Source: Patescibacteria group bacterium
GTDB lineage: Bacteria > Patescibacteriota > Minisyncoccia > Minisyncoccales > CG1-02-41-26
DNA length: 10,571 bases
Assembly: GCA_018830365.1 (NCBI GenBank)
Contig: JAHJSK010000003.1
Coordinates: 1-10,571 of the forward strand
Reading direction: 5' to 3'
Part shown: one piece after another, positions 1-5,264 of the stretch
Position numbering within the stretch: position 1 is the stretch's first letter
Layout: each line of letters opens with the position of its first letter
Program-made: the position numbers and the translations under genes
Notes under the pieces: generated by a model
The model's input: the letters and a program-made list of their open reading frames with translations, nothing else
Databases searched by the model: none
Told to the model about the DNA's origin: nothing

Positions 1-253
1 TTAGATTTTCTATTTGCTCCTCTGTTAATTTCAGCTCTGCCAATTTGGCTAATTTTTCTAAATGATGAATATAAGGAGCCGCTTGTTTAGTTTTTTTAAC
101 AACCAATCCTTTTAACATTTTTTCAATAGCCAAATGACAGAAAAACAAGCACGCGTCATAATGCTTCAATTTAAACAAACTACAAGCTGTTTCCCAATTT
201 CTTCCAGCTGTTGTTTTCCAGTATAGAATTTGCTCGTTGAGCTGTTTAGTCAT
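1..253 (-). CDS. HEPN-domain protein, N-terminal part (cut by window edge)
   Basis: The 84 visible residues begin MTKQLNEQILYWK and read through the left edge without a stop. The pattern is that of the HEPN family (PF05168 type): an N-terminal Trp helix (W12), a second helix with W20 and a Tyr-x-Ala turn (Y32, A34), then F38-C-H40-L-A-I-E44-K45-M-L-K48, equivalent to the family's hydrophobic helix with conserved Glu-Lys and Leu-Lys. HEPN proteins are helical. Some are RNases of toxin-antitoxin pairs with MNT nucleotidyltransferases, others have no proven activity. The catalytic R-x4-6-H motif, if present, would lie beyond the edge, so I cannot say whether this is an active RNase. The ATG (251-253) overlaps the end of the glutaredoxin gene by 8 bp, which suggests translational coupling. 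Confidence 0.8.
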   Translation of the reverse strand, partial: MTKQLNEQILYWKTTAGRNWETACSLFKLKHYDACLFFCHLAIEKMLKGLVVKKTKQAAPYIHHLEKLAKLAELKLTEEQIENL

Positions 254-485
254 TGATATTCAATAATTTCACGATTTTTGCCTTATCAAATCCTATTACA
301 AATTCTCCGTCAATCTCAATTACCGGCACGCCCATTTGTCCTGTTTTTTCAATCATTTCCTGCGCCATTTTTTCATCTTGGCCAACATCAATATCCTCAA
401 ACTCAATATTGCGCTCCTTTAAAAATTCTTTCAAAGTAACGCAATAAGGACAATGACTTGTAGAATAAACTTTATTTTTTGACAT
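246..485 (-). CDS. Glutaredoxin / NrdH-like redoxin
   Basis: This is a 79-residue, single-domain thioredoxin-fold redoxin of normal length for glutaredoxin/NrdH proteins. The active-site motif C12-P-Y-C15 follows the first beta strand. The cis-proline segment is G52-V-P54-V-I, and G65-F-D67 follows it in the place of the glutathione- or partner-contacting turn. It would reduce disulfides in the cytoplasm, for instance in ribonucleotide reductase or peroxiredoxins. Most bacteria of this apparent lineage are not known to make glutathione, so reduction by the flavin reductase at 3167-4102 is a reasonable inference. The gene ends inside the start of the HEPN gene (8-bp overlap). The ATG is preceded by an A/T-rich leader (minus-strand AAGATTATTTATTT) without a clear Shine-Dalgarno. 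Confidence 0.9.
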   Translation of the reverse strand: MSKNKVYSTSHCPYCVTLKEFLKERNIEFEDIDVGQDEKMAQEMIEKTGQMGVPVIEIDGEFVIGFDKAKIVKLLNIND

Positions 486-500
486 AAATAAATAATCTTA

Positions 501-640
501 AAACTTAAAACGCAAATCGCAAAACTTATCTTAAAGCGTAAAACTTTCAACCCTTGATATTTTTTGTCAATTGTCAATTGTCAGATGTTATATTAGTTTT
601 GACTTTTGCGTTTTAGTTTTGACTTTTGCGTTTTGAGATT
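501..640. repeat. Intergenic repeat cluster (20-bp direct repeats and partial inverted copies)
   Basis: The 239-bp gap between the thioredoxin-like gene and the glutaredoxin gene is largely repeats. Two perfect 20-bp copies stand head to tail at 593-612 and 613-632 (TTAGTTTTGACTTTTGCGTT). The words AAAACGCAAA and CGCAAAAC at about 507-525 are partial inverted counterparts, so the transcript could fold imperfectly. A 17-bp stretch at 519-535 recurs exactly, inverted, at 4220-4236 in another gap of this window, which marks a dispersed family. At about 692-717 a further word pair (CGCAGATG, CACAGATA) is present. I see no ORF or RNA gene in the gap. Confidence 0.75.
564..584. repeat. Heptamer tandem array, three copies
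   Basis: TTGTCAA is present at 564-570 and 571-577, followed by TTGTCAG at 578-584. On the minus strand it reads TTGACAA, which resembles a -35 hexamer, but I found no -10 box at suitable spacing. It is one of three heptamer arrays with unrelated words in this window. Confidence 0.85.
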
Positions 641-724
641 TGAAATAAAAATTATCAAGCAAAACGAGCAAAATAAAATCATTTCAGAAAAACGCAGATG
701 AACACAGATAATGTAGAGCTATTA

Positions 725-1537
725 CTATATTTTATCAATCAAATCTTGAACCGCGGCGCAAACTTCTTTGGGCTGATTTTCTGTTAATTTGCAAATTAAA
801 GCGGTTAAATTTTTTGTCTCTTTGTCTTCGCCATCTCTTTCGCCAGACCCTTCTCTGTAATATTTACAACCCAAAACCAATGTCGGCACTCCTCCAGCGC
901 TATACTTGGTAAAAATTTCGCTGTCATTATTTGAATCAATATTTTTGTGGAAAGAGATATGTTCTTTAAAATTTTCCGCCACTTTTTCAATTACTGGTTT
1001 TTCCCAAACACAATGAGGACACCCTGCTGAACCGAAGAAATAAACAATCGGTTTATCCCCTTCTTTACAAACTTCATTTTGTGTTACGGAAAAATCTCCC
1101 AAAACAACTTTTTCGCTTGGCTTTTCTTGGCTTGTTTCTTTTCCGAGTTTATCTTCTTCCACATTAAACCCTTGAGCAAAAAAAAGCTTTCCATCCTTGG
1201 TTATATAAGTAAAAAATTCCTGACCTCCCATTTTACCCTGAAGCTTGTATAAACCGCTTTCTTCCTTTGGTTCTCCCACAAATTCCATCTGGGCTTTGCC
1301 TTTCAAAATATTCTCATTGATATAAGCCAAAGCCAGAGTCGCCGCTTTTTCCGAAGAAATAACATTTTCTTCAACTTTAACATTATTTTTTTCTTCAACT
1401 TTATTAGCTTCAATTTTTGCGCTATTTTTTTCAGTTTTTTGTATAAACTGAAAATAAATCAAAGCCCCGGTCAAAATTAAACAAACAATTACGAGAGCTA
1501 TTATTGTTATTGAATTTTTATTTTTTAAATCAAACAT
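725..1537 (-). CDS. Membrane-anchored thioredoxin-like (CPHC) protein
   Basis: A 270-residue protein with one N-terminal membrane segment (about residues 9-32, preceded by DLKNKN), so the rest is most likely exported and tethered. Residues 33-58 are a Lys/Glu/Asn linker. Residues 60-125 form a small alpha/beta region that I do not recognise. Residues 150-270 are a thioredoxin-fold domain with G172-C173-P-H-C176 and the cis-proline segment G216-V-P218-T-L. Four further cysteines (C157, C224, C249, C260) flank the fold; the pattern LGC-KYY and the two late cysteines could form structural disulfides or a second redox pair. The likely role is oxidation or isomerisation of disulfides outside the membrane (DsbA/DsbC-like) or reductant transfer, and the direction cannot be told from sequence. 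The start is the ATG just before the membrane segment. A possible promoter lies 55-82 bp upstream. Confidence 0.85.
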   Translation of the reverse strand: MFDLKNKNSITIIALVIVCLILTGALIYFQFIQKTEKNSAKIEANKVEEKNNVKVEENVISSEKAATLALAYINENILKGKAQMEFVGEPKEESGLYKLQGKMGGQEFFTYITKDGKLFFAQGFNVEEDKLGKETSQEKPSEKVVLGDFSVTQNEVCKEGDKPIVYFFGSAGCPHCVWEKPVIEKVAENFKEHISFHKNIDSNNDSEIFTKYSAGGVPTLVLGCKYYREGSGERDGEDKETKNLTALICKLTENQPKEVCAAVQDLIDKI

Positions 1538-1591
1538 AAATGAATGCTTAACAATATTTAATTACGACCTTTTTTACAAAACTGTGGTTTT

Positions 1592-1619
1592 ATTCTAATG
1601 ATTATTTTAAAAAAAACAA
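1592..1619 (-). promoter_or_regulatory. Possible sigma-70 promoter for the thioredoxin-like gene
   Basis: On the minus strand TTGTTT (1614-1619) and TAGAAT (1592-1597) are separated by 16 bp and would give a leader of roughly 45-50 nt. The -10 matches the consensus at five of six positions, the -35 at only three. In such A/T-rich DNA this level of match occurs by chance often. Confidence 0.25.
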
Positions 1620-1680
1620 CACCCGAGATATCTACACCTTGAATTACGAAATGCAAAATTTCAAGAGACCCGACCTCTCT

Positions 1681-1708
1681 AACTTTCAACTTTCAACTTT
1701 CAACTTTA
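1681..1708. repeat. Heptamer tandem array over the enolase stop codon
   Basis: AACTTTC is repeated at 1681-1687, 1688-1694 and 1695-1701, and a fourth copy, AACTTTA, ends at 1708. The minus-strand copies encode the last codons of enolase (KVES) and contain its TGA stop at 1693-1695. The extreme C-terminus of the protein is thus made of repeat sequence. Confidence 0.9.
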
Positions 1709-3075
1709 ATCTTATTCATTTCTTCTTCTATTTTCAATAATCTATTATATTTTGCAATTCTTTCTCCGCGAACAGGCGCTCCAAATTTTACAAAATCCGC
1801 GTTTAATCCCACTGCTAAATCAGCGATAAAATCATCATTGGTCTCTCCTGAGCGATGAGAAACAATGATTTTCCAGCCAAATTCTTTGGCTAATTTAGCC
1901 GCAGCAATGGTCTCTGTTATTGTCCCAATTTGATTGGGCTTAATAATAACTCCATTGCAAGCATTATTTTGACTCGCTTGTTTAATTTTTTTTAAATTAG
2001 TTGCTGTTAAATCGTCGCCGACAATTATGACATTTGCCTGCCCGCCATAGCCCCTGCGACGGTGGGACATTTGCCTGCCCGCCATAGCCCCTGCGACGGT
2101 GGGACATTTGCCTGCCCGCCATAGCATTGGCAAAGGCGGGACATTTAACATCAATGTTTTCCAAGATTGCCAATCATTTTGTGAAAAAGGGTCTTCTAAA
2201 AATAAAACAGGGTAATTTTTGATTAAGCCACGATAAAAATTTAAAAGAAATTCTTTGCTTGCTTGTTTTCCTTCAAAATTATAATTTTTGCCGTTAAAAA
2301 ATTCAGATGCCGCGCAGTCCAAGCCCAATTCCACTTTTCCTTTGCATCCTGATTTTTTTACGCTTTCTAACAATATTTGCAAGACCTGTTTTGTTTTTCT
2401 TAAAGCAGGAGCAAATCCTCCTTCCTGCCCTACATTAACAGCTTGTTTGCCAATTTTTTTTATTAAAATTTTTTTTAAAACCTGATAAATTTCTGAACCT
2501 GCTTGTAACGCTTTTGAAAAAGGTTTAATTTGAGGAATGAGCATAAATTCCTGAAAGTCCAATTCATTTCCAGCATGAGTCCCGCCCTCAATCATTAAAA
2601 TACAAGGCAATGGCAAAGCGAACAAAGACCCGTCCTTTGTCGGCTTTACAGAGGACAGGCCTTTGTAAAGCTCATTTATATATTTATATAAAGGTAAATT
2701 TTTAGCAGCCGCAGCAGCCCGGCAAACAACCATTGAAACCGCTAAAATAGCATTAGCGCCTAAACGAGATTTATTTTCTGTTCCATCAAGATTGAGCAAA
2801 AAATCGTCAATTTCTTTTTGTTTGACTATATTTTTTCCTTTTAATTTCGGCGCAATAACTTCATTGATATTTTTAACAGCTTTTAATACTCCCCTACCCT
2901 GATATCTTTTACCGCCATCTCTCAATTCTTTTGCTTCATATTTTCCCTTAGAAATACCAGAAGGAACAGAAGCAAAAAAAATATTTTTCTCTGTTTTTAA
3001 TTCCACTTCCACTGTCGGCTGTCCCCGAGAATCCAAAATTTCTCTTGCGTTGATGGATTTAATGGTTTTTATCAT
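1693..3075 (-). CDS. eno: Enolase with an in-frame 37-residue repeat insertion
   Basis: Phosphopyruvate hydratase, which converts 2-phosphoglycerate to phosphoenolpyruvate in glycolysis. All hallmark sites are present: the mobile-loop segment S39-G-I-S-K (usually SGAST), GGTHAGN with H167, QEF with E176, VGQEGG with E218, the metal ligands D253 (LDCAAS), E294 (FLEDPF) and D354 (VGDD), the catalytic Lys in IIKPNQIG (K379), SHRSGET with H407, and K430. At 460 residues it is about 37 longer than usual. The excess is residues 311-348 (Pro/Leu-, Gly- and Arg-rich), encoded by three GC-rich 37-bp repeats at 2030-2140 and lying between two metal ligands, just before the VGDD strand. Removing the repeats restores LMLNVIIVGDD in frame. 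With every catalytic residue kept, an active enzyme with an extra surface loop is likely. The ATG follows a pyrimidine-rich repeat with no Shine-Dalgarno. Single-gene unit between two redox genes. Confidence 0.96.
   Translation of the reverse strand: MIKTIKSINAREILDSRGQPTVEVELKTEKNIFFASVPSGISKGKYEAKELRDGGKRYQGRGVLKAVKNINEVIAPKLKGKNIVKQKEIDDFLLNLDGTENKSRLGANAILAVSMVVCRAAAAAKNLPLYKYINELYKGLSSVKPTKDGSLFALPLPCILMIEGGTHAGNELDFQEFMLIPQIKPFSKALQAGSEIYQVLKKILIKKIGKQAVNVGQEGGFAPALRKTKQVLQILLESVKKSGCKGKVELGLDCAASEFFNGKNYNFEGKQASKEFLLNFYRGLIKNYPVLFLEDPFSQNDWQSWKTLMLNVPPLPMLWRAGKCPTVAGAMAGRQMSHRRRGYGGQANVIIVGDDLTATNLKKIKQASQNNACNGVIIKPNQIGTITETIAAAKLAKEFGWKIIVSHRSGETNDDFIADLAVGLNADFVKFGAPVRGERIAKYNRLLKIEEEMNKIKVES
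2030..2140. repeat. Three tandem 37-bp GC-rich repeats inserted in the enolase gene
   Basis: The copies are 2030-2066, 2067-2103 and 2104-2140. The first two are identical; the third shares the first ~22 bases and diverges in the second half (CATTGGCAAAGGCGGG in place of CCCTGCGACGGTGGG). Each copy starts ACATTT, and a further ACATTT follows the last (2141-2146), so the block is bounded by GACATTT direct repeats that could be a target-site duplication or the recombining word. The copies are far richer in G+C than the surrounding gene. Within a copy, CCCGCC and GGCGGG (with one mismatch in the first two copies) could form a short stem. Three times 37 is 111 bp, a multiple of three. Confidence 0.95.
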
Positions 3076-3077
3076 TG

Positions 3078-3130
3078 GTTAAAGGAAAGTTAAAGGAAAG
3101 TTAAAGGAAATTAAAGGAAATTAAAGGAGA
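3078..3130. repeat. 10-11 bp tandem array immediately upstream of enolase
   Basis: Three copies of GTTAAAGGAAA (3078-3088, 3089-3099, 3100-3110) are followed by the 10-bp variants TTAAAGGAAA (3111-3120) and TTAAAGGAGA (3121-3130). On the mRNA strand this is a purely CCUUU/UUAA leader ending two bases before the enolase ATG (3073-3075), so it replaces the normal ribosome-binding region with a pyrimidine-rich repeat. Confidence 0.9.
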
Positions 3131-3166
3131 TTAAAAAAATTAAGGGATGGTTTGGGTAAAAAAAAA

Positions 3167-4102
3167 TTATGAATCACGATTCGTTTTTTGAAGATATTCG
3201 TAAGCAGATAAAGCGGCGATCGCGCCTTCGCCAGCAGCCACAATAATTTGTTTCCATTTCCCGTCATCAACATCGCCAGCAGTAAAAATTCCCGGACAAG
3301 AAGTCGCGCAATTTTCAAAGTCATGTTTTATCTCATCAGACCGATTAAATTCAACCAGGCCTTTTAAAAATCCTGTTGCGGGAACGCTTCCGATCTGAAT
3401 AAAAACTCCGTCCATTGGCACTTGATAATTTTTTTTTGTTTTTGAGTCCTGATAAATTAAATCCTGAACTTTTTTATTCCCTTCAATTTTTTTAATTTCT
3501 GTATTTAAATGGATTTCAATTTTACTTTCTTTTTTTACTTGCTCCTGTAAAATTTCATCAGCGAGCAATTTCTCTGATTTTTCAAAAATAAAAATTCTTT
3601 TAGCGTATCTTGTCAGATCCAAAGCGGCCCCGAGTCCTGAATTCCCTCCGCCAATAACAGCAACTGCTTTATCCCGAAAAAACGGCGCGTCGCAAATACT
3701 GCAGTAAGACACGCCCTTGCCAATAAATTCTTTTTCTCCCTCTACTTCCAATGGTCTAGGGTCTCTGCCTGTGGCAATGATTATTGTTTTTGCTAAAAAT
3801 TCCTGTTTTTGCTCGGTTTTTACAACAAAATCTTGTTCTTTTTTTTCAATTTTAATTACTTTCTCTTTTTTAATTTCAATGGAAAACTTTTTTAAATGTT
3901 CTTCAAATTTTTTCATTAAATCCAAACCGCTGATGTTCGGAAAACCTAGATAATTATCTATTTCATTAGTTTTTCCGGTCTGCCCCATGAAATCCTTAGT
4001 GAGTAATAATGTCTTTAACTTTTTTCTAGCAGAATAAATGCCAGCTGTTATTCCAGCTGGTCCGCCGCCTATTATAATTAAATCGTAAATTGTAGACATC
4101 AT
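3167..4102 (-). CDS. Thioredoxin reductase-like flavoprotein (AhpF-type, probably NADH)
   Basis: A 311-residue low-molecular-weight flavin disulfide reductase. Numbered from the chosen start, the FAD-binding GGGPAG is at residues 12-17, the redox pair C134-S-I-C137 lies in VSYCSICDAP, the second nucleotide-binding GGGNSG is at 151-156, and the C-terminal FAD motif TAGDVDD is at 275-281 followed by KQIIVAAGEGA. The HRR-x3-R cluster that selects NADPH in TrxB is replaced by FIFEKSEKLLADE, which matches the LEFAPEMKADQ region of AhpF; GGGNSG is also the AhpF form. I infer NADH preference. The N-terminal redoxin domains of AhpF are missing, so it must work with a separate redoxin such as the CPYC protein at 246-485. 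The frame extends upstream to a TTG at 4115-4117 inside an inverted repeat; I prefer the tandem ATGs at 4100-4102 and 4097-4099, which leave the usual short lead before IIIGGG. Confidence 0.92.
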   Translation of the reverse strand: MMSTIYDLIIIGGGPAGITAGIYSARKKLKTLLLTKDFMGQTGKTNEIDNYLGFPNISGLDLMKKFEEHLKKFSIEIKKEKVIKIEKKEQDFVVKTEQKQEFLAKTIIIATGRDPRPLEVEGEKEFIGKGVSYCSICDAPFFRDKAVAVIGGGNSGLGAALDLTRYAKRIFIFEKSEKLLADEILQEQVKKESKIEIHLNTEIKKIEGNKKVQDLIYQDSKTKKNYQVPMDGVFIQIGSVPATGFLKGLVEFNRSDEIKHDFENCATSCPGIFTAGDVDDGKWKQIIVAAGEGAIAALSAYEYLQKTNRDS

Positions 4103-4110
4103 AGACAAAT

Positions 4111-4260
4111 ATCTCAAAACTCAAATGTCAAAACCAAAACGCAAATGTTAAAACTAATGCAAATTTGTGGCAGTATTTCTCAAGGGATTGAAAAAATATT
4201 AAAATTAAAAACTTTGAGTTTTAAGATAAGTTTTGCACTTTGACATTTGAGTTTTGAGAT
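4111..4260. repeat. 150-bp intergenic segment bounded by a perfect 22-bp inverted repeat
   Basis: Bases 4111-4132 are the exact reverse complement of 4239-4260. The arms (ATCTCAAAAC...ATGTCAAA) enclose 106 bp of A/T-rich sequence without an ORF, containing CGCAAATG words and a 17-mer shared with the gap at 519-535. The right arm touches the TAA stop of the GalU-like gene (4260-4262) and the left arm lies about 9 bp upstream of the reductase ATG, so the pair fills the junction of two transcription neighbours. It may be a decayed mobile unit or a long-range mRNA hairpin; no U-run typical of a terminator follows. Confidence 0.85.
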
Positions 4261-5264
4261 TAAAATAGTCCATGCTCTTTCAAGAACGCCCTTAACGCAG
4301 AACCATATTTCGGATGCTTGAGGGAAAAATATAAATTTGCTTTTAACCAATCAATTTGCTTATCGCAATTCAACCATTCTCCCGATGTCTCGTAACCATA
4401 AACCATTTTCCCGTCTTTTATCATTGCGTTTAAAATTTGAGGAATAGAAGGCGCTAACCCTATATTATCTGCGTTCGTCCCGCTTAACGGGATTTCTCTT
4501 CGCTTGATAATGGAAATTTTTTCTTCTTGCTTTGTCGCTTTCCGCGCCTCCGCATTATTAGACAATCCTGTTTTTAGATATTTCCAAATTTCTGGGGTCA
4601 AAACATATCTTCCAGTTATCGCTAAGTCAGAAGAAAATTTATTTACGGGAAAATTTTTCCCTGCGCATTTATCCCTTTTAATATTTTTTTGCTGACGCTC
4701 TTCAATATCCTTAGCATTTTCAATTTCTTTAATTTTATAAAGATTGTTGGAAATTTTTTCTGCTGAGACCAAAGTTCCGGAAAAAAATTGAGCGTTGGAA
4801 ATTTTTTTTAAAGCGACAATCGGTTTATTAGCTGTTTCAAAAATTCTTTTGAGTTGGCTTAAACAAGGAATTTTGCTGTCAAAAACATCATTGGGAGACA
4901 AAACAGCAAAATTTTCATTTTTAATATAATTCCTTGCTTTCATTATTGCCGAGCCGTCTCCCTTAAACAAATGCTGAAAAATATAAGAAAAAGAAACATT
5001 TTTAAATCTTTCCTCTTCTTGTTTTTCTTCTTTTGAAATTTCAAAAAACTCTTTTAAACCCCTCACCTTTTTTTCTGAAAAAAAGGTGAGGGGTAAAACA
5101 AAAATTATTTTTTCTATTTCCGAGTCCATTGCTTCGGAAACAATGAAATCAATGATTGGCCTGTCAGCCAAAGGCAAAAGCTCTTTACGCAAAATCTTGA
5201 GCAAGGGAAAATAATTATTCTCCAAGCTATCCGCTATGATTATGGCTTTTTTTGCTTCATTCAT
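4260..5264 (-). CDS. GalU-like nucleotidyltransferase-fold protein, active site degenerate
   Basis: A 334-residue protein aligning end to end with UTP-glucose-1-phosphate uridylyltransferase (GalU): KKAIII...FP-x8-KELLPLADRPIIDFIV at 5-42, DLAITGRYVLTPEIW at 213-227, and the C-terminal stretch around 288-327. The catalytic signatures are changed. The nucleotide-binding GLGTR is S13-L-E-N-N17, the metal-binding Asp of LPDD/LPDV is N125 in SPND, and the acidic EIQLTD motif is NIGLAP (267-272). The Lys of PKEMLP is kept (K27). By family knowledge these losses should abolish sugar-nucleotide synthesis, so I infer a pseudoenzyme, perhaps a ligand sensor or scaffold. It starts 8 bp inside the end of ftsZ (ATGAATGA overlap), so its production is probably coupled to FtsZ. 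Residues about 56-69 are encoded by a perfect inverted repeat. An active but divergent transferase is the alternative. Confidence 0.8.
   Translation of the reverse strand: MNEAKKAIIIADSLENNYFPLLKILRKELLPLADRPIIDFIVSEAMDSEIEKIIFVLPLTFFSEKKVRGLKEFFEISKEEKQEEERFKNVSFSYIFQHLFKGDGSAIMKARNYIKNENFAVLSPNDVFDSKIPCLSQLKRIFETANKPIVALKKISNAQFFSGTLVSAEKISNNLYKIKEIENAKDIEERQQKNIKRDKCAGKNFPVNKFSSDLAITGRYVLTPEIWKYLKTGLSNNAEARKATKQEEKISIIKRREIPLSGTNADNIGLAPSIPQILNAMIKDGKMVYGYETSGEWLNCDKQIDWLKANLYFSLKHPKYGSALRAFLKEHGLF
5058..5094. repeat. Perfect 17-bp inverted repeat with 3-base loop inside the GalU-like gene
   Basis: The arms 5058-5074 (ACCCCTCACCTTTTTTT) and 5078-5094 are exact reverse complements around CTG. 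On the mRNA strand they encode LPLTFFSEKKVRGL. The word TAAA stands on each side (5055-5058 and 5094-5097). If it is a 4-bp target duplication, the inserted length would be 35 + 4 = 39 bp, or 13 codons in frame. A hairpin of this quality would form in mRNA within an actively translated region. Confidence 0.9.

Noticed and set aside
564..584. Heptamer TTGACAA copies as -35 promoter boxes for the glutaredoxin gene
   Set aside because: No TATAAT-like hexamer is found 16-18 bp downstream of any copy.
1650..1680. Intrinsic terminator after enolase (minus-strand AGAGAGGTCGGGTCTCT)
   Set aside because: The stem is only about 5 bp with a 7-base loop, and the following bases are TTGAAATTTT and not a clean U-run.
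2030..2140. CRISPR-like array of 37-bp repeats
   Set aside because: The copies are directly adjacent with no spacers, one is a half variant, and the block lies inside an intact enolase reading frame.
2288..2485. Short plus-strand frames inside enolase, the reductase, ftsZ and the ligase gene
   Set aside because: They lie fully inside well-supported minus-strand genes, lack recognisable domains, and have the compositional pattern of antisense shadows.
1693..3075. Enolase as a pseudogene broken by the insertion
   Set aside because: The insertion is 111 bp, the frame is unbroken to the normal C-terminus, and all catalytic and metal-binding residues are present.
4103..4117. Upstream TTG start for the flavin reductase
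   Set aside because: The TTG lies within the inverted repeat arm, and the added residues MRYLS are outside the family alignment; tandem ATGs immediately downstream fit better.
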